A DNA stretch of 64,000 nucleotides, taken from NCBI GenBank assembly GCA_947378305.1, contig CANCJJ010000009.1:26964-90963 (forward strand), in the 5' to 3' direction. This document shows positions 54,479 to 62,783 of the stretch, piece by piece; position 1 is the first letter of the stretch, and each line of letters begins with the position of its first letter. Below the pieces are notes generated by a model. That model worked only from the letters and a program-made list of their open reading frames with translations, made no database searches and was not told the origin of the DNA. Made by a program: the position numbers and the translations under genes. The DNA comes from Phenylobacterium aquaticum. GTDB taxonomy: Bacteria; Pseudomonadota; Alphaproteobacteria; Caulobacterales; Caulobacteraceae.

Positions 54479-55690
54479 ATGGCACCCCGGGTTCCGTCAG
54501 AGGTCAGTGTCATTATTGGCAAGGTTGAACACCTGGCCAGCCGTACAACTGCGCTCCAGGCCAAGGTGCAGCAGGCTGGCCGTCAGGAGGCCCTGGCCCT
54601 GGCAGGACTCGGTGTCGCCCTCCTGGAAAGTCTGACCGCCCGGGCGCGGGCGGAAGAAACGATCCGGTCAACCATCTTCGCCCGCTATTTGAGCGCCAGC
54701 CGCTCCCGGGTCCGGCCCGACCGCCGCAGCCGTCTGCGTCGTCTGGCCGAGCGCGTCCTGAATCGGTTCGGGGCTATAGGGCGAGGTCTGATCATCCTGC
54801 GATCGGGCCTTTGGCATACGGCCATACCGGGCTGGAAGGGGCAGGTCGCCAGTTTCCTGGCCATGGTCAGCCATGCCCGCCGTGGACCCGATCCTGCGAC
54901 ACAGCCCCCGGTCCTGATCGATCAGGTCTGGTATCTCAAGACCTATCCGGGCGTGACCCGCGCAGGCCTTAGCCCCCTGGTGCATTACCTCCTGGCTGGT
55001 GGATACCAGGGAGCCTGCCCCCATCCCCTGTTTGATGCTTCGGACTATGGCGAAAAAAACGCGGCGGACCTCGCCGCCACCGGCCTGTCGCCCCTGGTGC
55101 ATTTTGTGCGGGTGGGCGCAGCGCGCGGGCTCAATCCGCATCCCCTGTTCGATCTTGCCTGGTATGTGGCCCAGGTGCCGGAACTCATCGAGACCGGTGA
55201 AAATCCGCTCGCGCATTTTCTGCGGGTGGGGGCAGGCCAGGGGCTGAGCCCGCACTGGCTGTTCAAACCGGCCTATTATTCGAGCCAGCTTGCCTCGGGG
55301 GACCGGCCAGCCAATCCCCTTGTCCACTATCTGACCGAAGGCTCGGCCAGAGGGCTGAGGCCTCACCCCCTCTTTGATCCCGCCTGGTATCGTGAGCACC
55401 ATCCCCAGTCTGCGGGTTCGGAGCCCCTGAGCCATTACCTGCGCCACGGGGAAGACGAGCGGCTCAGTCCCGGGCCCTGGTTTGATTCGGAGCGGTATCT
55501 GCAGAATCGGCGCAGTGGCGAGCGCTTCGCGGCGGACCCCTTGAGCGACTACCTCCTGGGCGGGGCCTGGACGGGCGCTCAGGCCCACAATGGTCTCCAC
55601 GTCTCGCGGTATTATGCTGCCCACCCGGAGCTGGCGGCCCAGGCCATCACGCCGCTTGAACATGCCGCAGCCCAGGCCAATCCGGCCTAG
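54479..55690 (+). CDS. Repeat-only protein sharing the glycosyltransferase N-terminal module
   Basis: The 403-residue protein has no transferase domain that I can see. Residues 1-110 are Ala/Arg-rich and helical (part likely coiled coil at about 10-65). From about residue 147 to 398 there are six full and one partial modules of ~37 residues, each beginning F-D-x-x-W-Y or similar. They continue P-L-x-H-Y-L and end G-L-x-P-H-P-L-F-D. The frame further upstream is a shadow of the preceding gene; the ATG at 54479 is 1 base after that stop. No signal peptide. It may be a scaffold or an acceptor-binding protein for the two modular glycosyltransferases. Confidence 0.78.
   Translation: MAPRVPSEVSVIIGKVEHLASRTTALQAKVQQAGRQEALALAGLGVALLESLTARARAEETIRSTIFARYLSASRSRVRPDRRSRLRRLAERVLNRFGAIGRGLIILRSGLWHTAIPGWKGQVASFLAMVSHARRGPDPATQPPVLIDQVWYLKTYPGVTRAGLSPLVHYLLAGGYQGACPHPLFDASDYGEKNAADLAATGLSPLVHFVRVGAARGLNPHPLFDLAWYVAQVPELIETGENPLAHFLRVGAGQGLSPHWLFKPAYYSSQLASGDRPANPLVHYLTEGSARGLRPHPLFDPAWYREHHPQSAGSEPLSHYLRHGEDERLSPGPWFDSERYLQNRRSGERFAADPLSDYLLGGAWTGAQAHNGLHVSRYYAAHPELAAQAITPLEHAAAQANPA
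54917..55673 (+). repeat. Tandem ~111-base (37-residue) repeats encoding the module
   Basis: Within the repeat-only gene, six full and one partial diverged copies of a 37-residue unit lie head to tail at about residues 147, 184, 223, 261, 298, 335 and 373. Conservation is at protein level (aromatic Y/W near the start, P-L-x-H-Y/F in the middle, P-H-P-L-F at the junction); DNA identity is modest, so recent slippage is unlikely. Confidence 0.75.
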
Positions 55691-56451
55691 AGCAGGGCCT
55701 GAATCTGGTCGTCCAGGGCGTAATAATAGTCGTCGACATAGTGAAAGGGGCTCAGGCCCCACTGATGGCCGGAATCGGCCAGGCGCAGGGCCTCGGGGGC
55801 GGCGATCCGGTGGGCCTTGGGAAACTGTGCCATGAAGGCCGCCTGATAGCGGATCAGACACTGATTGTGCGCCGCCCGGCTGGCGGGCTTGCCCCCCAGG
55901 GAGAGCGAGCCATCCTCCAGGGGCAGGATTTCCTGGGTAGAGGTCCGATAGTGCCCCGCCCACTGGGCTTCATGCAGAATGAGCTCGGCCCCGGCCAGGG
56001 GACTGCTCGACAGGATCACGGCCAGATCATTGAGGGCCGCCTGCCACAAGACATCACAGGCCATGGACAGCCGGGGAATGGTCCGGCCACCCCTCAGGGC
56101 GGCTTGCTGGTCCAGGCCGCTGGTCTCCAGCTCCCAGCTCCGGGTCACTAGGGTCCCGCCAATGGACAGGAGGTCAAAGCGTTCGTCGATGAAGTCAAAA
56201 ATGATCCGGTCCGGCCGGTGAACCATCAGGGCATTGAGCGCCTGCTTGGTCAGGTCGGCGACCAGGGCGCGCCAGGGATTCGGGCGCAGGCCTTCGGGGG
56301 CCACCTCCGGCAGCACCAGCCCCTCAGGCCGCGCTGAGACCAGGCTCGGCAGGGAGGTCCGCGAAATATAAAGCAGGTCCGAGGCGTCCCGGCCCACAAT
56401 TCGCCATATATCGCGACTTATGCAGCTGCCTATGATCGCAAGTCTCGTCAC
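55687..56451 (-). CDS. DUF6270-type polysaccharide-associated protein
   Basis: The protein begins, from a GTG at 56451, with T-R-L-A-I-I-G-S-C-I-S-R-D-I-W-R, the landmark of DUF6270 proteins found in capsule and surface-polymer loci. A TTG at 56526 would add 25 polar residues; the GTG is preferred because homologous proteins start close to the G-S-C. The C-terminus includes H-Y-V-D-D-Y-Y-Y-A. The chemistry is unknown; an esterase/acyltransferase-like fold is possible. Its 3' end overlaps the repeat-only gene by 4 bases and it is divergent from the secretion genes. Confidence 0.75.
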   Translation of the reverse strand: MTRLAIIGSCISRDIWRIVGRDASDLLYISRTSLPSLVSARPEGLVLPEVAPEGLRPNPWRALVADLTKQALNALMVHRPDRIIFDFIDERFDLLSIGGTLVTRSWELETSGLDQQAALRGGRTIPRLSMACDVLWQAALNDLAVILSSSPLAGAELILHEAQWAGHYRTSTQEILPLEDGSLSLGGKPASRAAHNQCLIRYQAAFMAQFPKAHRIAAPEALRLADSGHQWGLSPFHYVDDYYYALDDQIQALL

Positions 56452-56658
56452 GTCAGATGGCTCCGGCCCCGGCTGCAGCCTGCGCTGCGCCTCACTCGCC
56501 TTGCCATTCCCGGCATCGACAGGCAACCACCCTCCCGCGTCCGTCAGGGGCAGGGGGCGCGTACTGCGCGGGCTGGTCCACTTGCAAATTATTCATTATA
56601 TGGCGGCATTGTCCTGCAAACCTTGGCCAGCGGGCATATTCAGGACGGCTCTTTTCGC
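56452..56658. other. Spacer between DUF6270 and the type I secretion genes
   Basis: The 207 bases between these divergent genes include an AT-rich stretch around 56582-56610, where a promoter for the secretion genes would be expected. I cannot assign a clear -35/-10 pair. No hairpin or repeat stands out. Confidence 0.4.
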
Positions 56659-58392
56659 ATGAAAATCTTCAATCCCTTTGCCGAACAGGTCGACAATCCG
56701 CTGACCCGGGCCGTGAAGGAAGGGCGCAAGCCGCTCATCTATGCCGGTATATTCAGCCTGACCTCGAACCTGCTCTATCTGGGCATGCCGCTCTATACGA
56801 CCCACATCTATACGGGGGTTCTGACCAGCGGGAACCTGGCCACCCTCTATGTCATTACCTTCGGCGTCCTGGCCTCCTTCGTCATGTCGGGGCTGATTGA
56901 CCATTACCGTACCCAGGTCCTGATCAATTTCGGCGTGCTGATGGACCAGCGCGTCTCGGGCCATGTCTTTACCGCCTTGTTCGACAGTTCCGCCAAGGGC
57001 AATGCCCAGGGCCGCTCCCAGGCCCTGCGTGACCTGGACACCTTCCGGCAGATGCTCACCGGTCCGGCCTTCGGGGTGATCTTCGACCTGCCGTGGATGC
57101 CGATCTTCATGATCGTCCTGTTCATGATTGATCCGCTGGTGGGCTTTGTGACCCTGGTCGGAGCGGTCCTGCTCATGGGCGTGACCATTCTCCAGGACTA
57201 TGCCACCCGCCCGGCCATGCGCGAGGCCAACGAATCCGCCTTGCGCAGCTATGCCTTCACCGACGCGGCCCTGCGCAATGTCGAGGCCGTCCGGTCCATG
57301 GGCATGGTCGAGCCCCTCGGCAGCCGCTGGGCCCGCTTCCGCCAGACCACCATGGACCGCAGTTCCGACGCCAGCGAGCGCGCCAGCCTCCTGTCCAACG
57401 CCTCGAAATTCCTGCGGCAGGGCATTCAGGTGCTGATCATTGGCATCGGGGCCTGGCTGGTCATCAAGGGCAAGATCCATTCCGGCCTGCTCTTCGCCAA
57501 CATGATCCTGGCCGCCCGCGCCCTCCAGCCCATCGACCGCCTGGTCGGCAGCTGGGACCCGCTGATGAACGGCACCCGGGCCTATGATCGCCTGATGCGG
57601 CTGTTTGAAGGCTACCAGCCGATCCGCCCCGCCACCAACCTGCCCCGTGCCACAGGCCTGCTCACGGTGGAAAATCTCAGCTTCGCGCCCCCCGGGGCCA
57701 ACCGCTTCGTGCTTCAGGGGCTGAACTTCCGGCTCGAACCCGGCGAGACCCTGGGCATTATCGGACCTTCAGGGGCGGGCAAGTCCACCCTCTCGCGGCT
57801 GCTCATGGGCATTTATGCTCCCACCCAGGGCACAGTGCGCCTGGACGGGGCCGATGTCTTTGCCTGGGACCGCGTCGATTTCGGCCGCAATGTCGGCTAC
57901 CTGCCCCAGGACACCGAGCTCTTTGCCGGCACCCTGCGCGACAATATTGCCCGTTTCCGCGATGATGTGGATGACACCCAGGTGGTCACCGCCGCCCAGG
58001 TGGCCGGGGTTCACGCCCTCATCCTGCGCCTGCCTGCGGGCTATGACACCGATCTGAACGAGACCGGCCTGGCCCTCAGTGCCGGTCAGCGCCAGCGGGT
58101 GGGTCTGGCCCGGGCCCTCATGGGCGATCCCCGCCTCATCGTCCTGGATGAACCCAATGCCGCCCTGGATGCCGAGGGTGAAGAGGCCCTGATGACCGCC
58201 CTGGAGGCCCTAAAGGCCGATGGGGCCACCATCATCGTCGTTTCCCACAAGCCCACCATCTTCCGGTCCGCCGACAAGATCCTGGTCCTCAAGGAAGGCC
58301 GCATGGAAATGTTCGGCCCCCGCGATGCCGTCATGGCCAAGTTTTCCGGCGCTCAGGCCCCACGCCCCGTGCAGACGGGAGCGGCTCAGTGA
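56659..58392 (+). CDS. Type I secretion ABC transporter (permease/ATPase, RsaD/PrtD-like)
   Basis: The 577-residue protein has a transmembrane domain (about residues 20-300, six helices) with Y-A-G-I-F-S-L-T-S-N-L-L-Y-L-G-M-P-L-Y at the start. The C-terminal ATPase has Walker A G-P-S-G-A-G-K-S-T-L, Walker B L-I-V-L-D-E-P-N-A-A-L-D and signature L-S-A-G-Q-R-Q-R. The signature reads LSAGQ instead of LSGGQ. There is no N-terminal C39-like domain, so it is of the PrtD/RsaD group that exports RTX proteins. The ATG at 56659 is preferred. Its stop overlaps the start of the adaptor gene. Confidence 0.93.
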   Translation: MKIFNPFAEQVDNPLTRAVKEGRKPLIYAGIFSLTSNLLYLGMPLYTTHIYTGVLTSGNLATLYVITFGVLASFVMSGLIDHYRTQVLINFGVLMDQRVSGHVFTALFDSSAKGNAQGRSQALRDLDTFRQMLTGPAFGVIFDLPWMPIFMIVLFMIDPLVGFVTLVGAVLLMGVTILQDYATRPAMREANESALRSYAFTDAALRNVEAVRSMGMVEPLGSRWARFRQTTMDRSSDASERASLLSNASKFLRQGIQVLIIGIGAWLVIKGKIHSGLLFANMILAARALQPIDRLVGSWDPLMNGTRAYDRLMRLFEGYQPIRPATNLPRATGLLTVENLSFAPPGANRFVLQGLNFRLEPGETLGIIGPSGAGKSTLSRLLMGIYAPTQGTVRLDGADVFAWDRVDFGRNVGYLPQDTELFAGTLRDNIARFRDDVDDTQVVTAAQVAGVHALILRLPAGYDTDLNETGLALSAGQRQRVGLARALMGDPRLIVLDEPNAALDAEGEEALMTALEALKADGATIIVVSHKPTIFRSADKILVLKEGRMEMFGPRDAVMAKFSGAQAPRPVQTGAAQ

Positions 58393-59756
58393 AGCTCGAT
58401 TTCAAACCCCTGAAGCCCTATGTCCTGCCGTCCTTCCGCACCGGGGACAACGCCCTCGACCCGGATCTGGACCGCAGGCTCCAGCGGCCGATTCGCATCG
58501 GTTTTGTCCTCATCGGCGTCTTCGTTGTTGGCATACTCGGCTGGGCGGCCCTGGCCCAGGTCTCCAGCGCCATCATGGCCCCGGGCATTGTCCGCGTGGA
58601 ATCCAACCGCAAGTTGATTCGCCAGCGCGAAGCCAGCACGGTCCGCGAGATCCTCGTCAAGGAAGGCCAGCACGTCACCCAGGGCCAGGTCCTGCTGATT
58701 ACCGACAGCGTCCTGCCCAAGGCCTCGGTAGATGTCCTCCAGAATCAGGCTGATGCCTTCCTGGCCCAGGTGGTCCGCTTCCGTGCCGAAGTCGATGGCC
58801 GCCGCACGGTGGACTTCCCTGCCGACCTCACCGCCCGAATCGGCGATCCCCGGGTGGCGACGGTCCTGCATGACCAGCAATCGCTCTTTACCACCCGCCT
58901 TCAGTACTATGATGGCCAGGTCGACATCCTCCGCCAGAGGGCGCAACAGGTCGATGCTCAAATCTCGGGCGCGAGAGCCCAAATTTCAGCCAATGAGCAA
59001 AACATCGATCTGACCCAACAGGAACTCGCCGGCTACCAGACCCTGTTCGAAAAGGGCTATGCGCCGAAAACCCTCATCCTGCGCTACCAGCGCTCCCTGG
59101 CCGATCTCGCCGGACGCAAGGGCCAGCTCCTGTCCGAACTCACCCGGCTCCAGGAGCAAAAGGGCGAGGGTACCCTCCAGCTGGCCAACCTCCGCGACCA
59201 GCGCACCAGCCAGGCGGCCGAGGGCGTGCGCCAGATGGAATCCAGCCTCGCCGACGTCATGCCGCGCCTCACAGCGGCGCGTCAGTCCCTGGACGACACC
59301 ATCCACAAATCCCCAGTCGATGGCTATGTGCTTGAACTCACACAGTTTACCGTGGGCGGTGTGGTCGGGTCCGGCGAAATGCTCATGACCGTGGTCCCCG
59401 CCAATGCGCCCCTGATTGTCACAACCCGCCTCAAGCCCACAGATATAGATGACATCAAGGTCGGCATGGCCGCCAAGGTCCGGCTCTCGGCCTTTAACAC
59501 CCGCAAGGTGTCTCCGGTGGAGGCGACCGTCATCAATGTCTCCGCCGACCAGCTGACCGACCAGACCAGCGGCCAGGGCTATTTCCGCGCCGATCTCAGG
59601 ATTGCCCCCTCCGAACTGACCAAACTGCCCAAGGGGGCCGTCATCAAGCCCGGCATGCCCGCAGAGGTCATGATCACCACGGGCAAGAAATCGGTCCTCA
59701 GCTACATAATGGGACCGCTCACCGACACCATCCGCGACGCCATGCGGGACGGCTAG
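58389..59756 (+). CDS. HlyD-family type I secretion periplasmic adaptor (RsaE/PrtE-like)
   Basis: The 455-residue protein starts at a GTG overlapping the transporter stop. It has one transmembrane helix (about residues 37-57), the lipoyl-like motif I-M-A-P-G-I-V-R-V-E-S-N, and a long periplasmic coiled-coil hairpin (about 115-290, rich in Q, A, E, L). The second lipoyl half contains K-S-P-V-D-G-Y-V, and a C-terminal beta-barrel follows. It bridges the inner-membrane ABC transporter and an outer-membrane TolC-like pore. No TolC homologue is in the window. Confidence 0.93.
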   Translation: MKLDFKPLKPYVLPSFRTGDNALDPDLDRRLQRPIRIGFVLIGVFVVGILGWAALAQVSSAIMAPGIVRVESNRKLIRQREASTVREILVKEGQHVTQGQVLLITDSVLPKASVDVLQNQADAFLAQVVRFRAEVDGRRTVDFPADLTARIGDPRVATVLHDQQSLFTTRLQYYDGQVDILRQRAQQVDAQISGARAQISANEQNIDLTQQELAGYQTLFEKGYAPKTLILRYQRSLADLAGRKGQLLSELTRLQEQKGEGTLQLANLRDQRTSQAAEGVRQMESSLADVMPRLTAARQSLDDTIHKSPVDGYVLELTQFTVGGVVGSGEMLMTVVPANAPLIVTTRLKPTDIDDIKVGMAAKVRLSAFNTRKVSPVEATVINVSADQLTDQTSGQGYFRADLRIAPSELTKLPKGAVIKPGMPAEVMITTGKKSVLSYIMGPLTDTIRDAMRDG

Positions 59757-59979
59757 GGAAGATGTGCCTGCAAAGTGACTATTCACCATATCTTCAAATA
59801 ACAGCGCGTTTTTTGCTGTTGCGTAATTTTTCCTGTTCCGCTAGGTCTCGAACAGGGCTCGTTTAACCTTGGCTGCGAACGTTCGTGGAGAAGGCTAAGG
59901 ACCGCTGGGACCGCTTCGCTCATTCAAGGGTGAAGACCAGGCGTTTCGACGGTCCATGTGACACAGACTGGAGAGAAGC
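59757..59979 (+). promoter_or_regulatory. RTX gene promoter/leader with two inverted repeats
   Basis: The spacer of 223 bases precedes the RTX gene. GCTAGGTC (59840-59847) matches seven of eight positions of the Caulobacter -10 consensus GCTANAWC, and TTGCGTA 14 bases upstream is a poor -35. Two inverted repeats flank it: AACAGC/GCTGTT (59800-59805 and 59815-59820), followed by a T-run, and CCTGTTC/GAACAGG (59832-59838 and 59850-59856), whose loop contains the -10. A ribosome-binding site GGAGAG precedes the ATG at 59980. The leader would be about 120 bases. Confidence 0.4.
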
Positions 59980-62655
59980 ATGACTGCCTACACATTCGAG
60001 ACAATCACCGACGCACAGGCGTTGGCGTTTGACATTACCAAGGACACCCTCACCTTTACGACGTCAGGCGCTACTGCAACCGCAGTCGGCGTTGCCTTCG
60101 TTCAGGCGGCCGCGGGTTTCCCGACCTCTATCTCGGCCTCGACGACCCTGACCTTCAATGGTCGCTCGGTTGTCTTCGGTCCCGCCCTCGTGACATCGTC
60201 GCTCAGCGCCGGTGCGACCACGGGTCAAATCAACTTCCCGGACAACACCATGCTCTATCTCGGCTCGTCCGGGGCGGATGCAACCATCTCCGGTTCGGGT
60301 GCTGCTGACGCGATGTACGGCAACACGGGCAACGACAACCTGGTTGGCGGCGCGGGCAACGACATCATGCAGGGCAACACGGGCGACGACAGTCTCTCGG
60401 GTGGCCAGGGTGCCGACAGCATCTACGGCGGCAGCGGGAACGATACCCTCGCCGGCGAAGACGGTAACAACTATCTCAACGGTAACCTCGGCGAAGATGT
60501 CGTTTCGGGTGCCACGGGCGCGGACACGCTCTACGGCGGTCAGGGCAATGACACCCTGGTTGGCGCTACGGGCGCAGACTATCTGTCGGGCGACCTGGGC
60601 AACGACTCCATCGACGCCGGTTCCGGCAACGACACCATCTTCGGTGGTGACGGCAATGATGACGTGACCAACGCAGCTGGCGGTTCGGACCTGGTTGATC
60701 TCGGCACCGGCAAGGACACCTTCACGGGGTCCACCTCCGCTGAAATCGTCGCGGGCGGTGACGGCAATGACTGCATCTTCGGCGGTGGCGGTACCGACTC
60801 TGTCAACGGCAACGCTGGCAACGACACCATCACCGGTGGCACATCTGCCGACAGCCTTCTTGGTGGTCAGGGCGACGACAGCATCGTCGGTTCCGACGGT
60901 GCCAACTACCTCCACGGCAATATGGGCGATGACCTGATCACGGCCGGTACCGGTTCTGACACCATCCTCGGCGGTCAGGGCAATGACAGCATCACGGCTT
61001 CGGACGGAAACAACTACGTGTCCGGCGACCTTGGTAACGATACGGTCACTGCAGGTACGGGCAACGACACCATCTACGGTGCCGACGGCAACGACAATCT
61101 CGATGCCGGCGCTGGCAATGACTATGTTTCCGGTGATGCCGGTGACGATACCCTGGCCTCTTCGGCTGGCAACGACACCCTCCTGGGTGGCGCAGGTAAC
61201 GACTCCATCACGGTGACGGCGGGTGAAGCCAATCTCGACGGCGGTGACGGCGACGACACCATCACCGGCGGTACGGGCAACGACACCATCGCAACGGGCG
61301 AAGGAAACAACTCGGTGGTTGCCGGGGCTGGTAAGGACAACATCACGGGCGGGGCCGGTAACGACACCATCGACGGTGGTGCGGGCAACGACACGGTCGT
61401 CTTGGGTGATGGCAACAACACCTACACCAGCAGCGCTGGCCGTGACACCGTCACCGGTGGCTCGGGCAAGGACACCATCACTGTCGCCACCGACAACAGC
61501 TATGTCGACGGCGCAGGCGGTAACGATACGGTCGCTTCTGGCGGCGGTAACGACACCCTGATCGGTGGTGACGGTCGTGACAGCATTATCGGTGGAGCCG
61601 GTAACGACTACATCACCGGCGATACAGGCAACGACACCCTGGCGGGCGAAACCGGCAATGACAGCCTCTACGGCGGAGCTGGCAATGACGTGCTGATCCT
61701 CTCGGAAGCGGCCGGCAGCTCGGACCTGGCAGATGCCGGTGACGGCGCCGACAGCGTTCTCGGCGGCGACGGCATCGATTATGTCCTGGGTGGTCTCGGC
61801 GACGACACCATCGCTGGCGTTACTGGCGTTGACAGCCTCTTCGGCGGCGACGGCAACGACGTCATCACCGGTGGTACCGCAGGCTCTTACCTGTCCGGCG
61901 AAACCGGTGCAGACTCCATCTCGGGTGATACCGGTGCTGACACCGTCTACGGTGGTGCAGATGCCGATACGATCTCGGATGCAGGCGGTGCCAACAAGAT
62001 CTACGGCGATGCCGGTGCGGACAACATCACCTCGGGTACGGGTGCCGACACCATCTATGGTGGTGCGGATGCCGATACCCTCTCGGGTGGTGGCGGAGCC
62101 GACAAGCTCTACGGCGAAGCTGGCGCAGACAAGATCACGGCCGGTACGGGTGCCGACACCATCTCCGGTGGTGACGACAACGACACCATCGTGGCGTCTG
62201 ACGGTAACAACAACGTGACCGGTGATGCTGGCAATGACACCATCACAGCCGGAACCGGTGCTGACACCATCTCCGGTGGCGCAGGCGTCGATACCATCGA
62301 CGGTGGCGCGGGTACTGACAGGTTTGTCTTCGCTCTGGGTGATGCGTCCTCCACGACCTCCACGGCTCTGGATACCATCAATAACTTCAGCCATACCGAT
62401 GACAGCATCGCTCTCGGCGTTGATGCCGCGACCACAGCGAGCCTGTTCTACTCGGGCGGTCTGATTGCCGACTATGCGACGGCTCTGAGCTCTGCCACGA
62501 CCCAGATTGGGTCCGGCACCTACGATATCGCCGTCTACGACAATGGAACGAACACCTACGTTTTCGCCGATACCAACGGGGACAACGTGGTTGACACGGT
62601 GATCAAGCTTTCGGGTACCGGCCTCGCGGTCGATAACACCGACTTCGTCGCCTAA
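59980..62655 (+). CDS. Large RTX (hemolysin-type calcium-binding) secreted protein, S-layer-like
   Basis: The 891-residue protein begins M-T-A-Y-T-F-E-T with an ~95-residue non-repeat N-terminus. From about residue 97 to 785 it is a long series of nonapeptide-like repeats of the G-G-x-G-x-D-x-x type (for example G-A-G-N-D-T-I), the calcium-binding beta-roll. The last ~105 residues form a distinct domain (R-F-V-F-A-L-G, then T-Y-V-F-A-D-T-N-G-D-N-V-V-D), which carries the uncleaved C-terminal type I secretion signal. There is no Sec signal. It lies behind the secretion genes and likely forms a surface coat. It is rich in Gly, Asp, Thr and Ala and nearly free of Cys. Confidence 0.92.
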   Translation: MTAYTFETITDAQALAFDITKDTLTFTTSGATATAVGVAFVQAAAGFPTSISASTTLTFNGRSVVFGPALVTSSLSAGATTGQINFPDNTMLYLGSSGADATISGSGAADAMYGNTGNDNLVGGAGNDIMQGNTGDDSLSGGQGADSIYGGSGNDTLAGEDGNNYLNGNLGEDVVSGATGADTLYGGQGNDTLVGATGADYLSGDLGNDSIDAGSGNDTIFGGDGNDDVTNAAGGSDLVDLGTGKDTFTGSTSAEIVAGGDGNDCIFGGGGTDSVNGNAGNDTITGGTSADSLLGGQGDDSIVGSDGANYLHGNMGDDLITAGTGSDTILGGQGNDSITASDGNNYVSGDLGNDTVTAGTGNDTIYGADGNDNLDAGAGNDYVSGDAGDDTLASSAGNDTLLGGAGNDSITVTAGEANLDGGDGDDTITGGTGNDTIATGEGNNSVVAGAGKDNITGGAGNDTIDGGAGNDTVVLGDGNNTYTSSAGRDTVTGGSGKDTITVATDNSYVDGAGGNDTVASGGGNDTLIGGDGRDSIIGGAGNDYITGDTGNDTLAGETGNDSLYGGAGNDVLILSEAAGSSDLADAGDGADSVLGGDGIDYVLGGLGDDTIAGVTGVDSLFGGDGNDVITGGTAGSYLSGETGADSISGDTGADTVYGGADADTISDAGGANKIYGDAGADNITSGTGADTIYGGADADTLSGGGGADKLYGEAGADKITAGTGADTISGGDDNDTIVASDGNNNVTGDAGNDTITAGTGADTISGGAGVDTIDGGAGTDRFVFALGDASSTTSTALDTINNFSHTDDSIALGVDAATTASLFYSGGLIADYATALSSATTQIGSGTYDIAVYDNGTNTYVFADTNGDNVVDTVIKLSGTGLAVDNTDFVA
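60270..62335 (+). repeat. RTX nonapeptide repeat region
   Basis: The DNA is a long run of diverged 27-base units encoding G-x-G-x-D repeats, with longer 60-90-base super-repeats (for example the ATCTACGGTGG-like segments). Codons are similar but not identical, so this is an old repeat array kept by selection on protein structure. It is not a CRISPR array. Confidence 0.85.
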
Positions 62656-62683
62656 AGAACCAGACTCTCCAGTCTGAGCTAAC

Positions 62684-62714
62684 AAGGGCCGCCCTTCGGG
62701 GCGGCCCTTTCTTG
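62684..62714 (+). terminator. Intrinsic terminator after the RTX gene
   Basis: A perfect 11-base-pair stem (62684-62694 with 62699-62709) with a TTCG tetraloop, followed by TCTTG. It lies about 30 bases past the RTX stop. The stem is GC-rich and very stable. The A-rich start of the left arm pairs with the T-run, so on the minus strand it could also end the convergent M23 transcript. Confidence 0.85.
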
Positions 62715-62783
62715 TTCGGGTCATGCCCTGGCACAAAAAAAGGGAGCCAAAGCCCCCCGCCGTCCTTGCCTCAAATCATCCGC

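Noticed and set aside
36494..56526. Recent horizontal acquisition of the polysaccharide locus as a mobile island
   Set aside because: No integrase, transposase, tRNA or direct repeats flank it, and base and codon use look like those of the neighbours by eye. A composition scan would be needed to reopen the question.
60270..62335. CRISPR-like repetitive DNA
   Set aside because: The repeats are in frame, of variable length, and encode G-x-G-x-D; there are no constant repeats separated by unique spacers.
60064..62736. An open frame of 890 codons antisense to the RTX gene
   Set aside because: The frame is open because the repeated Gly-Asp-Thr codons of the RTX gene lack stops when read in reverse. 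Its protein is an Ala/Val/Thr/Gly-rich repeat with no domain, and the sense RTX protein has clear features and a terminator.
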